NCBI RefSeq assembly: GCF_002884975.1 | Contig: NZ_PJKB01000002.1 | Coordinates: 641,369-705,368 of the forward strand | Direction: 5' to 3' | DNA: 64,000 nucleotides | Origin: Akkermansia muciniphila | Lineage (GTDB): Bacteria; Verrucomicrobiota; Verrucomicrobiia; Verrucomicrobiales; Akkermansiaceae | Shown: positions 36,856 to 45,672 of the stretch, piece by piece | Numbering within the stretch: the stretch's first letter is position 1 | Layout: the number at the start of each line of letters is the position of its first letter | Program-made: the position numbers and the translations under genes | Notes under the pieces: generated by a model | What the model was told of the DNA's origin: nothing | Seen by the model: only the letters and a program-made list of their open reading frames with translations | Databases searched by the model: none

Positions 36856-37556
36856 GGGTTTTGCAGGATGAATTGTTGAAGGCTTTCCGCCAGCCGCGCC
36901 GGAGCTTCCAGGGGAAGGCGGTGGCCGGCGTGGGGAATGATGACGGCTTGTTCCCCCGCCGCCCGGCGGGCCAGGGCAGTGAATTTGGGATCACGCTCCC
37001 CGGCTATCCATAACTGGGGAACAGGGGACTGCTTCAGGAGCGGGGCCAGGTTTTTCTGGGCGCCCACGGACCAGTCAATAAACGCGCGGGAGACGGACTT
37101 GCGCCACGGTTTCAGGGAGGAGCGGCCAGGGTTTCCCGCTTCCCCGCCAAACACGGCCTGCGCGTCCCATTCCTTTAAAAAATCCTCCCACGGAGCGGAG
37201 AGGCATTTGACGGCCCATTCCGCATCCTTTGCGCGGCGCGCGGCTTTTTCCTCTTCATCTTCCAGCCCGGGATTGGCGCTGACGAATACGGCGCCTTTCC
37301 AGAGGGGGGGATGGGCCAGAACGGCCTGCATGGCCAGCCTGCCTCCCAGGGAATAACCGCAGAGCCAGGGATGCTTGTCCTGGGCGGCTATTTCAGAGCA
37401 CAGCACGCGCCCCATGTCCTCCAGGCTCTTGGGGCAGCATTCCAGATACTTCCACAGGTTCAGGGCGCGGACCTCGATTCCTGCGGCGCGCAGGGCTTCC
37501 ATGGCGGGCTTCCAGTCCGCCGGAGATCCCAGGTTGCCGTGCAGGAGCCAAAGCAT
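36852..37556 (-). CDS. alpha/beta hydrolase, MenH-like
   Basis: 234 aa, cytoplasmic. Oxyanion motif LHGNLGSP at the start, nucleophile serine in GYSLGGR, aspartate in GERDPKF and histidine in HAGHRLPLE complete the triad. The style is close to SHCHC synthase (MenH) of menaquinone synthesis, which would suit the menaquinone-using fumarate reductase in this window, but other men genes are absent here and the assignment is uncertain. Confidence 0.75.
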   Translation of the reverse strand: MLWLLHGNLGSPADWKPAMEALRAAGIEVRALNLWKYLECCPKSLEDMGRVLCSEIAAQDKHPWLCGYSLGGRLAMQAVLAHPPLWKGAVFVSANPGLEDEEEKAARRAKDAEWAVKCLSAPWEDFLKEWDAQAVFGGEAGNPGRSSLKPWRKSVSRAFIDWSVGAQKNLAPLLKQSPVPQLWIAGERDPKFTALARRAAGEQAVIIPHAGHRLPLEAPARLAESLQQFILQNP

Positions 37557-37571
37557 GGTGAAAGCCCTTTC

Positions 37572-38177
37572 CTATTTCACGCCGTATCCGGCGAGGCCGT
37601 TCATAAACATCTGGACGGAAATCATGATAAGCACCATGCCCATCATCCGCTCCAGGGCGATTGTTCCTTTTTCCCCCAGCAGGCGCAGGAACTTCTGCGC
37701 AATGAAGAGCACCACTCCGGAAAGGAGCCATGCCGTCACGATGGCCCCGGCATAAGTCATCTGGGAAATGCTGTCCGGGCTCTGGGAAGCATGCAGCATG
37801 ATGATGGCCAGGGAGGAAGGCCCGGCCATCAGGGGCATGGCGATGGGAACGATGAAAGGCTCGTCCTGGCCCGCCGTTCGTCCGGCGGAGGCGAGCATGT
37901 CCTTGGCCGGGAATACCATGCCCAGCGCCACGAGGAACAGCAGAATGCCTCCGGAAATGTTCAGGGTGGCCGGTTCCAGCCCCAGCAGGTTCAGCAGGAA
38001 TTTGCCGGAAAAGAAAAACAGCAGCAGCAGGCTCAGCGCGAACACAAGTTCACGCATCAGAATGGCCCTTTGCCGGGCCGGAGAATACTTTTTCAGCATG
38101 CCCTGAACCATCGGAGCCAGTCCCACGGGATCAATGACGATGAACAGGAGAATAACGGTGGAAAGGAAATCCTGCAT
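37572..38177 (-). CDS. MarC-family membrane protein
   Basis: 201 aa with six predicted membrane helices. IDPVGLAPMVQGM at the start and the second-half repeat around PLMAGPSSLAIIMLHA are the MarC (NAAT) family marks. The family has been proposed to transport amino acids, but the substrate is not established. It lies 15 bases upstream of the MenH-like hydrolase gene on the same strand and is probably transcribed with it. Confidence 0.85.
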   Translation of the reverse strand: MQDFLSTVILLFIVIDPVGLAPMVQGMLKKYSPARQRAILMRELVFALSLLLLFFFSGKFLLNLLGLEPATLNISGGILLFLVALGMVFPAKDMLASAGRTAGQDEPFIVPIAMPLMAGPSSLAIIMLHASQSPDSISQMTYAGAIVTAWLLSGVVLFIAQKFLRLLGEKGTIALERMMGMVLIMISVQMFMNGLAGYGVK

Positions 38178-38401
38178 GGAATACGCCCGTTGTAAACGAT
38201 ACGGGCGGGCGCGTCAAAGGGAACCCGTCGGCAGCGGAAATTTTCCCCGCTTGGACGGCTGTTTTTCCCCAGCGCCGGAGCGGGGTCTTTATATCCGGAA
38301 AGCGGTTTGAGGGACTTTGGGCGGCTTTGCATATGAGACCATATCTTTTTAATATGGTAGGAAGGTTATTAAGGCAAGCATCCTTTGGGAGACGGGAAAA
38401 G

Positions 38402-38965
38402 CTATTGAGGAAAAACTCCTTTAGGAGATCGGCTTACTGGTTCAAAATCTTTCCTGCCTACATACTTTCTCCAGATCCCCGGCTCTCCATATCCATCCCG
38501 GAAGCTTACTTCCAACTCGTACTTCTTTCCGTTGAAAAGACGTGGAAAAGGGCCAAGATAGACCAACAATGAATACGCATCCTTGATGAGCACTTCATGT
38601 TTTTCTCCCGGTTGTAACGTAATGAAGTGTATGGAGTTCGCTCTCCGTTCAATTTGATACCCGGCTCCATACCAAGCTGTGGGCTTGTCCATCTTCTTCC
38701 CGTTTCCCGTTTTTAAAAAAATCTTTATGGAAATATTCGGGCCATAATCCTTGAGTGGATAGAAGTCATCAAAAAGGCGAACGGTTTTTTCGCCTTTGTT
38801 TGTGAACACCAGCTTGAAGTCCGGGAAAGTCTCTCTTGCGTCAAACTCGGTCTTTTCCATCACCACGGAACATTCGATCCCGTTGTCGGCCATGTCCCCC
38901 CATGCCGCAGCATGGAAGGACAGGCTTGCCAGAAGTGCTAAATACCGGAAGATTTTTTTCATCAC
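38402..38965 (-). CDS. secreted hypothetical protein
   Basis: 187 aa with an N-terminal signal peptide (MMKKIFRYLALLASLSFHAAA). The mature part looks like an immunoglobulin-like beta sandwich (PDFKLVFTNKGEKTVRL, HFITLQPGEKHEVL, YELEVSFRDGYG). No family recognised. It overlaps the next upstream gene by 4 bases and shares its lower GC content. Likely a partner of that large protein. Confidence 0.7.
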   Translation of the reverse strand: MMKKIFRYLALLASLSFHAAAWGDMADNGIECSVVMEKTEFDARETFPDFKLVFTNKGEKTVRLFDDFYPLKDYGPNISIKIFLKTGNGKKMDKPTAWYGAGYQIERRANSIHFITLQPGEKHEVLIKDAYSLLVYLGPFPRLFNGKKYELEVSFRDGYGEPGIWRKYVGRKDFEPVSRSPKGVFPQ

Positions 38966-40602
38966 AGCACGAGTTTAGCCGTCGCCCGGAGACCCCCCAG
39001 GAAACAATCCTTACCCTGCTGATTATAGTAGCGCGTTTCGAGTTCACAAGAACATTGTTTCCAGTCTTCTAGATTGACTTCATCCAGGCACACCGGAATT
39101 GTCACACTGTATTCCTGGCCCGGGGAAAGCTCCCGGTAGTTCAAGGGCCGCTGGAAGGTGATATTCCCCATTTTAGCGTTCAGGATGCGAGCATCCCCCT
39201 GTTCTGTCCTCAATACCGTTACAAAGAAGTAATCGGATGTTTCGTCATTGATTTCGTCCGGAATTCGGATAGGTTCGTTTTCTTCGTTGCGGAAGCAGGC
39301 AGTGATCCTGCCTTCCGTAAACCGGGAGGTATCCGCAATAGAGAGGATCAAGGGTGCCGATTGATCAGCAACGGCCATGCTCCGGGATTTCTCCTTGTTG
39401 ACTGGAGGCAGAAAACAGGAAGGCTCAATGGTTCCCGGTTCCGTGACTACTCTGGGTACATTTTTCCAATCCATAGCATCCGCTAAGAGGATAACCTTGC
39501 GGGTTGCCTCATTCAAAACTTTCTGACCGGCACAGTAGGGCCTATCATTGGCTCTGTCCGGCAACTGTATGACATATTCGGCGGTCGCAATAGTGAGATT
39601 TGTACTGGCCAAATCGGCGTATCCACTCATTAAGGTTATAACTTTATCCATATCCTTATAGGTGTCACAAGAAAAAGTTCGTTCTTCGAGTTTTTCCTGT
39701 ATTTTCATCTCCTTCCAGTAGTAATTAAAAGCGTCTTCCCATTGTCTACGATGGTGTTCCTCGTGGGCGACAGAAGCTTCTGGCGTGTGCCAAGTCCCAA
39801 CTCTTCCGCGAGCTTGGTAGCCGTTCATTTCATTGACCGCTTCAATAGCTTCTTCTTCAGAAAGAGGAGGAGTAATGAGAGGATTCATAAAATTATCATT
39901 GAAAATCGTAATTTTTGCTCCAGCAGAAGCGGAAACAACACGACACTTCCATACATTTTCATCCTTATCCTGACAGACTGTTACACAAATTTTGGGAGGA
40001 ATTGGGTTCGTCTTACAAGAATCAATTTCTGGGGAATAGATAATTTCCGGACTTTCAAATTCCAGTTTTACTTCCTTTGATTCTTCACATTTGATGTCGG
40101 ATTCTTTCTCAATCGTCCACAGCTTGATTTTGGGAGACGGCGAGAATTCGCGCTTCATCGTCGAGTTGCCTTCGTACTTCCCTGCCTGGATAGGTTCCTT
40201 GTCCATCGTGACGTTGAACGCAACTGCGTTGTTGCTAGTGGGGTCGTAAGCATTGTTAGTACACGACAAAGCCACCTTGTAATAACCGGCTTTCAAATAT
40301 CTGGAGGCCGTTTCAATATTCAGTTTACCGTTGGGTTGTGTTCCATCCTTCTTACAGAGTTCTTCGCCAGCAATGGTAAGGCTTCCGGTGTCGTCGGCTT
40401 CTATGCCGAAATAATACAGGCCGTTTTCTTCGACCTTGATGAATATTTCCGGAGCACCGGGACAAGTGGCGTGTTCGCACTCCGAACCGTCAAAGGTGAA
40501 CGTCATCGCATCGACTCCGAGCTTTTGGGGGATGAGAGCCTGGTACCCGTCGCAGATGACTTTCGGGCCAATAGCCTTGTTTAGAGGAATATAGTTATTC
40601 AT
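38962..40602 (-). CDS. large hypothetical protein with HExxH motif
   Basis: 546 aa, no signal peptide. The N-terminal 110 residues look like a PA14/carbohydrate-binding-type beta sandwich (GLYYFGIEADDTGSLTIAGE, YLKAGYYKVALS). Near the middle is SVAHEEHHRRQWEDAF, with H280-E281 and H284 forming an HExxH zinc-protease-type motif. The remaining C-terminal half has no motif I recognise. The gene is clearly lower in GC than its neighbours, which suggests acquisition. Function is unknown; a metal-dependent hydrolase is a guess from one short motif. Confidence 0.65.
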   Translation of the reverse strand: MNNYIPLNKAIGPKVICDGYQALIPQKLGVDAMTFTFDGSECEHATCPGAPEIFIKVEENGLYYFGIEADDTGSLTIAGEELCKKDGTQPNGKLNIETASRYLKAGYYKVALSCTNNAYDPTSNNAVAFNVTMDKEPIQAGKYEGNSTMKREFSPSPKIKLWTIEKESDIKCEESKEVKLEFESPEIIYSPEIDSCKTNPIPPKICVTVCQDKDENVWKCRVVSASAGAKITIFNDNFMNPLITPPLSEEEAIEAVNEMNGYQARGRVGTWHTPEASVAHEEHHRRQWEDAFNYYWKEMKIQEKLEERTFSCDTYKDMDKVITLMSGYADLASTNLTIATAEYVIQLPDRANDRPYCAGQKVLNEATRKVILLADAMDWKNVPRVVTEPGTIEPSCFLPPVNKEKSRSMAVADQSAPLILSIADTSRFTEGRITACFRNEENEPIRIPDEINDETSDYFFVTVLRTEQGDARILNAKMGNITFQRPLNYRELSPGQEYSVTIPVCLDEVNLEDWKQCSCELETRYYNQQGKDCFLGGLRATAKLVL

Positions 40603-40924
40603 TTTCCTGATAGTTTTTTGTTTGCGAACTAAACATTTAGTTCTTCAATGAACGTGAAGAAATCATGGAACAGTAACAACACGCCTCAGACGTGATGAAG
40701 AAGAAATCTCCGGTTATCTCCAATAAAAATGGCGGGTGCCGTTCAGCACCCGCCAAGGTAGGTTACAGTAGTTGGAATGTGTTCAGGCTGTTTCTGCGCC
40801 CGTGTGCTCCGGGTTACGGAAAAAGGGGCCGGAATATGGATTCAAGGCGGGGAGGAAGAAATCCGGTCTGTCCGGCGGGGAGTTTCCGCCCTGGCCGGCA
40901 TGCAGAATGCTTCCGTTTCCGGAG
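40603..40924. other. intergenic region, promoter of the HExxH gene and a terminator
   Basis: The left part is AT-rich and must contain the promoter for the gene ending at 40602; I cannot fix its boxes. The terminator of the next gene is at 40725-40754. No coding sequence seen. Confidence 0.5.
40725..40754 (-). terminator. terminator of the anti-sigma-like gene
   Basis: Arms GGCGGGTGC and GCACCCGCC, 6-base loop, followed on the minus strand by ATTTTTATT. Lies about 170 bases past the stop codon. Confidence 0.85.
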
Positions 40925-41332
40925 TTACAGAAGGAGGTCCTGGATGTTGTCCGAGGAGATGACGCCCGTTTCCGTGGAGGACAGCACGCAGAGGGCGTCC
41001 ACCAGGTTTTCCTGGCCCAGGGCCAGCCCGGCTTCCTCCACCAGCACATCGTCAATGTTCAGGGTTGCGAAGGACATGGGGGCTGTTTCCGGAGCAGAGG
41101 GTTCCATCAGGGCGGCAATGCCGATGACGGCAGCCACCAGGGCCGCCGCTGCGGCGCCCCAGATGCGGAAGGAGTTCCGCTTGAAGTGACGGATGGATTC
41201 CACCGGAACGGCAGGAGCGTGTTCTTCCCCGGCAATACGCATCATGACCTTGCGGGCAAAATCATCCCCCGGCGCAGGCTGGGAGGCATGGCCCAGAATC
41301 TGCCAGAGTTTTGTATCGTCCTGTTTGTTCAT
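40925..41332 (-). CDS. membrane protein with single helix (possibly anti-sigma-factor-like)
   Basis: 135 aa from the ATG at 41332. N-terminal cytoplasmic stretch (MNKQDDTKLWQILGHASQP, FARKVMMRI) followed by one membrane helix (RIWGAAAAALVAAVIGIAAL) and a short extracytoplasmic tail. This layout is that of small anti-sigma factors, but no sigma gene is adjacent and the zinc-binding HxxxCxxC motif is not visible, so the name is only a possibility. It is the last gene of the overlapping minus-strand cluster from 44037. Confidence 0.55.
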   Translation of the reverse strand: MNKQDDTKLWQILGHASQPAPGDDFARKVMMRIAGEEHAPAVPVESIRHFKRNSFRIWGAAAAALVAAVIGIAALMEPSAPETAPMSFATLNIDDVLVEEAGLALGQENLVDALCVLSSTETGVISSDNIQDLLL

Positions 41333-41399
41333 TGTGGTATTTCTGCTGAGGTTTCTATGAGGAAAAACCCCGGAAAGCGCGTCCGGTTTCTTGATGGCG

Positions 41400-42365
41400 T
41401 CATTTTTTCCGTTCCGCCGCCCGTCTGATGACGGGGGCCAGTACGGCGGCGATGCGTTCATAACCGGCCGCGGAGGGGTGGAGGCCGTCATTGGAAAGTT
41501 CTTCCGGAACGCGTCCGGAGGCATCCGCCATGACGCGGCCCGGTTCCGTGTAAATAAAGCCTTGTTCCGCGGCCAGGCGGTCCAGGAGAAGATTGATGGA
41601 GGCAATGCGTTCCGCCGTGCCTTCACGCGTGCTGTTGCGTGGGTAGAATCCCTGGAGGATGACGGTGGCCTTTTCCAGTCTTCCGGTTATTTCCCGGCAA
41701 ACGGCGCGGATGCCCTCCAGGATTTCCGCGTCCGTGTTTTCCGTGAGGTTGTTCGTGCCCAGGAGGATCACGCATACGGCATTGTCCGCCGCGCCGTCCA
41801 GCTCGCCGTGGCGGAGCCGCCACAGGGCGTTTTCTACCCGGTCATAGCCGAAGCCCAGATTGGCCGCCGTCATTCCCTCCGTGCACATGCTCCATGTTTC
41901 CGGGGATTTCTGGAGGATGTCCCGGTGCGGTTCATCCACGGGCGGCCCTCCCCAGAAGTGGGTGATGGAGTCACCAATGAAGAGGAGGTCCGGATGCGTT
42001 TCCCGCACCAGGCGGCACGCGGCTTCATGGCGCGCGGCCCAGTCATAAATCATGAAATCCCGGTTCTGGGTGCAGGGAATCAGCGTGGAAGGAACGGGCA
42101 GGGCGGGAGGAATGCCCGGCATGATGAAGGTTTCCGGTTCCGTAAGCCCGCGCTTCCCCTGGAACAGGCGGTAACGGATGCGCGTGCCGGGCGGGGCCTG
42201 CACCGGAGCCAGGTAACGGCCCTGCGTGCAGAGCATGCGGGGGGAGTCCGCATTTACGTCCATGCGGATGACCGCGCCCGGAGGGGCGTTTACCGTGGAG
42301 AGTTCCAGTTCTCCGGCGCTGTTCAGGACGGCGCGGATTCCGGGGGGTGGAGAAGGCTTTGTCAT
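41400..42365 (-). CDS. SGNH/GDSL hydrolase
   Basis: 321 aa. Block I FIGDSITHFWGG holds the nucleophile serine, GTNNLTENTDAEI is block III, and DGLHPSAAGYERIA carries the Asp-His pair. Style is that of platelet-activating-factor-acetylhydrolase-like lipase/esterases, which in gut bacteria often remove acetyl groups from sugars, here perhaps from mucin sialic acid or hexosamine; substrate not shown. The first 90 residues are an extra domain and there is no clear signal peptide. The start overlaps the stop of the preceding gene by 4 bases. Confidence 0.85.
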   Translation of the reverse strand: MTKPSPPPGIRAVLNSAGELELSTVNAPPGAVIRMDVNADSPRMLCTQGRYLAPVQAPPGTRIRYRLFQGKRGLTEPETFIMPGIPPALPVPSTLIPCTQNRDFMIYDWAARHEAACRLVRETHPDLLFIGDSITHFWGGPPVDEPHRDILQKSPETWSMCTEGMTAANLGFGYDRVENALWRLRHGELDGAADNAVCVILLGTNNLTENTDAEILEGIRAVCREITGRLEKATVILQGFYPRNSTREGTAERIASINLLLDRLAAEQGFIYTEPGRVMADASGRVPEELSNDGLHPSAAGYERIAAVLAPVIRRAAERKK

Positions 42366-43420
42366 GAGACGTCGCGCATGTGCTGGCGCATCTGCCTGCG
42401 GCCGATGGAGTCCGGTCCGCGGCCGTCCTGCATGCAGTAGTTCACGGGGCGGCTCTGGGAGGCGCCGTGCGGAGCGCCCAGGCGCTTGTCCGGTTCCGAC
42501 GGCAGCAGATGCACCACTCTCTTATTTTTCCAGACCAGCCACAGCACCACCACGGCCGCCAGCGCGGAGACGTGCAGGATAATTCCGGCCACATTGGCCA
42601 GGGCGAAGGACATCCAGGCCTTCATCATGGCATGGAGGTGGGATTCACGCGCTTCCTCCGGCTCCTGGATGGTGATGTTGGCCTCCGGGATGCTGGCGGG
42701 GTTGTCCGGGTCCAGAGCAGGCAGCGTGGGCCTGGGGGCGGAGGCCATGTCCGCCTCTGTCCTCCTCGCCAGGGAGATCATGGCTTCAATGAGTTCGTCC
42801 TGCGGGTGGGTGAAGCGGGAGGCGTCCTGCTTTACCTGGTACAGGAGGTCCCGGCGGCCCGCATCTCCAAGCTGGGCGCTGAGGTCCGGGTCCAGCGCGA
42901 TCTGGGCGCTTTTAATGTCACCCATGTGGAAATGGAGCAGCAGGTTGCGCTCCTTGTTCCTGAAAATCTGGCGGGCGATGGTGGGAGCATTGACGGAGGG
43001 GGGGACCTTCTGCCCGGCGGCGAAGATGCTGACAAACAGGTTGACGTTGTAACGGGACTTGATGAGCTTGATGAGTTCAATGACGTCATTGCTCTCCACT
43101 TCCGTGAGAAGCTTTTGGGGGTCGATCAGCCCGGTGGAGGTCCGGATGTAATCCGGAAGAAAATATTCGTTCACATCCGTGAAGTCTTCCGGAACGGGGT
43201 CCACGGCGGGGGAATCCGCACTGGCGGCGGGTTCCGGCACGGAGGGGGACGGGGCCGCCGCCGCGTCCACGGGGGGAAGCAGGGGGGCGTGGGCGTCCCA
43301 CCAGGTTCCCTTCATCAGGGATTGCTGGTCGCGGGGCGTCCATTTCAGGGCCGGGAGCTCCTGGGCCGTGGCTGCACACACGGCCGCCGTCAGCAGGAAG
43401 GGGAGGAACGGGAATTTCAT
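42362..43420 (-). CDS. signal-peptide protein with TPM-like domain and membrane anchor
   Basis: 352 aa. Signal peptide (MKFPFLPFLLTAAVCAATA), Pro/Ala-rich linker (residues about 45-75), a domain (about 80-225) resembling TPM/YgcG (VNEYFLPDYIR, LLTEVESNDVIELI, LLLHFHMGD), and a single C-terminal membrane helix (FALANVAGIILHVSALAAVV). TPM proteins are usually outward-facing membrane proteins, so this may be a shortened relative. Overlaps both neighbours by 4 bases. Assignment to TPM is by resemblance only. Confidence 0.6.
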   Translation of the reverse strand: MKFPFLPFLLTAAVCAATAQELPALKWTPRDQQSLMKGTWWDAHAPLLPPVDAAAAPSPSVPEPAASADSPAVDPVPEDFTDVNEYFLPDYIRTSTGLIDPQKLLTEVESNDVIELIKLIKSRYNVNLFVSIFAAGQKVPPSVNAPTIARQIFRNKERNLLLHFHMGDIKSAQIALDPDLSAQLGDAGRRDLLYQVKQDASRFTHPQDELIEAMISLARRTEADMASAPRPTLPALDPDNPASIPEANITIQEPEEARESHLHAMMKAWMSFALANVAGIILHVSALAAVVVLWLVWKNKRVVHLLPSEPDKRLGAPHGASQSRPVNYCMQDGRGPDSIGRRQMRQHMRDVS

Positions 43421-44037
43421 GCGCCGCCTCCTTTCCGGTCCGCGGGGGGAGGGGGCATCAACCCGTAGCGCATGGGGTGCCTGACCTTGGAGCGCGCTTT
43501 CCGGGCCACGAGCTGGACGGCATCCTTCATGATGGAACCCACGGCCTGGAGCAGCATGCTTTCCCGCAGGGGAATGCGGGCCTTCATGATGGATTTGTTG
43601 ATCAGGTCCGGTTCCACGTACGGGTCCAGTTCATATCCCCACATGAAGCAGGCCGTATCCGTGCGCACGTCCAGCACCAGGATCAGGAGCCACTGCGGGT
43701 CCAGGGGACCCCGGTGGTTGGGGAAGCCGGCCTCGTCCACCGTCAGGTGGTTCATCATCCAGAAGCTGTGCGGGATGAGGGAGAAGGGCTCCAGGATGTT
43801 GGGGAAATAGACGGAAAGGAGGACGGGGGGGATGCGCCGTTCCAGCTTCTCCAGCAGGGCGTTCAGCTTCACGCGGTCCTGCTGCCGGAGGGCTCCGGCG
43901 TTGTCGCATACGCGGCGGTAGGGGATGGAATCCCTGCCGTATTTCCTGTCCAGGTTCTCCAGGGAAAAGCCGCAGTGAGGGCACAATGATTCCGCCCCGC
44001 GGTGGAAATTATGTAAACACTTCGGACAAGTCGGCAC
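43417..44037 (-). CDS. zinc-ribbon protein with TPM-like domain
   Basis: 206 aa. N-terminal zinc ribbon (CPKC near residue 4, CPHC near residue 19) followed by a domain that reads as TPM-like (RVCDNAGALRQQDRVKLNAL, LLILVLDVRTDTACFMWGYE). Cytoplasmic, with no signal peptide, unlike its downstream neighbour. The pairing of a zinc-ribbon TPM protein with a membrane-bound TPM protein is seen in some bacteria, but I cannot name a characterised system. First gene of a cluster in which every junction overlaps by 4 bases. Confidence 0.6.
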   Translation of the reverse strand: MPTCPKCLHNFHRGAESLCPHCGFSLENLDRKYGRDSIPYRRVCDNAGALRQQDRVKLNALLEKLERRIPPVLLSVYFPNILEPFSLIPHSFWMMNHLTVDEAGFPNHRGPLDPQWLLILVLDVRTDTACFMWGYELDPYVEPDLINKSIMKARIPLRESMLLQAVGSIMKDAVQLVARKARSKVRHPMRYGLMPPPPADRKGGGA

Positions 44038-44103
44038 GGGGAAAGTTTAAGCACGAAATTCGCTGCCGAAAAGGCTAATTGTCAGAAAGAAATCATGTAT
44101 GTC

Positions 44104-44877
44104 TCAATCTTCCAGATTTTCTTTTGTCACACGGTAAATGGCGGCGCACCTGGGACACGTGACTTCCAGTTCCTCTTCTCCCTGGAACAGGTCTTCCTCC
44201 CGTTCCTGAAGAGCCTTCAGCGTCGGCAGGATGCGGTCCAGCGTGCAGCCGCAATAAAAGCGGAACCTGCGCGTTTCAAGCACGCGCGTGTCTTCATTCT
44301 CTTCCAGATGGGCCAGTTTTTCACAGGTGAGGGAGGCCAGCCACTCTTCATCCGCGTCCGGCTGGGCCGTCACCATGGTGTAGCATTCATCCGGCAGTTC
44401 AATGCAGCGCGCGTTCCTCTGCTCGCTCTGCCTGTAGAATTCCTCCACCCACTGGGCCGGAGTGGTTCCGGGAATGGGAACCACGGAGTAACGCGGTTCA
44501 AAGCCCTTGCGGAGCATGGTGGCGTAAAGGGTGTTTTCCTCCGGCTCCTTGATATCCTGCGTGAAGATGCGCCCCACCACGGATTCCGTCAGGGAGGAGC
44601 CCGTGACAAACAGGTTGGCCACGGCGGGCGTCTTCAGGTTCACCGTCCAGGCGTGCTGTTCCGCCCAGGGGCGCGCCACCATGTAGAGGGTGAAATAGGC
44701 CATCAGCTCTTTCAGGAGGCTGTCGTAAGGCTCCTCGTTCCGCAGCCCGTACTGCATGAGATGGAGGTAGTAGTCCGTGAACAGGGGGGAGAATTTCGCC
44801 TTCAGCACCAGGCAGTTGCGCTCCCGGACAAAGATGGATTCAACCGTAACGAATTCTTCTACCAATTCTTCGCTCAT
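44104..44877 (-). CDS. hslO: redox-regulated chaperone Hsp33
   Basis: 257 aa from the ATG at 44877. Cytoplasmic holdase activated by oxidation. The N-terminal domain (SPLFTDYYLHLMQYGLRN, SSLTESVV) and the C-terminal zinc-binding CxC (FYCGCTLDR) and CxxC (VTCPRCAAIY) are the family's marks, with about 30 residues between the pairs. Slightly shorter than the E. coli protein. Divergent from the cyclophilin gene. Confidence 0.9.
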   Translation of the reverse strand: MSEELVEEFVTVESIFVRERNCLVLKAKFSPLFTDYYLHLMQYGLRNEEPYDSLLKELMAYFTLYMVARPWAEQHAWTVNLKTPAVANLFVTGSSLTESVVGRIFTQDIKEPEENTLYATMLRKGFEPRYSVVPIPGTTPAQWVEEFYRQSEQRNARCIELPDECYTMVTAQPDADEEWLASLTCEKLAHLEENEDTRVLETRRFRFYCGCTLDRILPTLKALQEREEDLFQGEEELEVTCPRCAAIYRVTKENLED

Positions 44878-45085
44878 ATCATATAAATTCAGCTCTTTCC
44901 CGCAGAAAATCAACCGTTCCTCCTGTCATTAGCGGGGATCATGACAGGTAGCCGCCGCGCGGCTGTTCCCTTTACGTACCCGGTAAAAGAGTAAAAGGAA
45001 ACTGGCGCGGAAATAACGGCGCAGGCCCGGCGACTGCACGCAATACAGTCTTTACCATGCCTTTCCGCGCGTTTAACATGCACCC

Positions 45086-45589
45086 ATGGCAACCGACAAG
45101 AATATCACCATCCATACTTCCAAGGGCGACATCAAGCTCACGGTGTTCGCTTCCAAGACGCCCGTGACGGCGGCTTCCTTCCTGAACCTGGCTTCCAAGG
45201 GATTTTATGACGGGCTCAAGTTCCACCGCGTGATTCCGAATTTCATGATCCAGGGCGGCGACCCCACCGGCACGGGCATGGGCGGTCCCGGCTACCGTTT
45301 TGAGGACGAATGCCGTCCGGACCTCAAGCATGACGGCCCCGGCGTGCTTTCCATGGCGAACGCCGGCCCCGGCACCAACGGTTCCCAGTTCTTCATCACT
45401 CACGTGCCCACTGACTGGCTGAACGGCAAGCACACCGTCTTCGGCAAGGTGACGGAAGGACAGGACGTGGTGGACTCCATCGAGCAGGGGGATACCATTT
45501 CCGGTATCACCATGGAAGATGCTGCGGACGACTTGTTCACGGAGCAGGCGGACCGCATCGCCGCATGGGACAAGGCCCTCGGCAAATAA
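45086..45589 (+). CDS. cyclophilin-type peptidyl-prolyl cis-trans isomerase
   Basis: 167 aa. Core motifs [20 protein letters not shown] and NGSQFFITH with [12 protein letters not shown] are those of bacterial cyclophilins; the catalytic arginine is in FHRV. No signal peptide, so cytoplasmic. It ends 83 bases before the ABC-F gene, which may be cotranscribed. Extended tail ([17 protein letters not shown]) is extra. Confidence 0.95.
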   Translation: MATDKNITIHTSKGDIKLTVFASKTPVTAASFLNLASKGFYDGLKFHRVIPNFMIQGGDPTGTGMGGPGYRFEDECRPDLKHDGPGVLSMANAGPGTNGSQFFITHVPTDWLNGKHTVFGKVTEGQDVVDSIEQGDTISGITMEDAADDLFTEQADRIAAWDKALGK

Positions 45590-45672
45590 GGCTGCCTCCA
45601 ACTCATTCAGGCGGCGGAAAGGCGTTTTTAACCGCGCCTTCCGCTGCTTTCTTCTCTCTACTCTTCCGGTAC

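Noticed and set aside
38338-38358. Terminator ACCATAT/ATATGGT after the secreted hypothetical gene
   Set aside because: Short AT stem without T run on the minus strand; could be chance.
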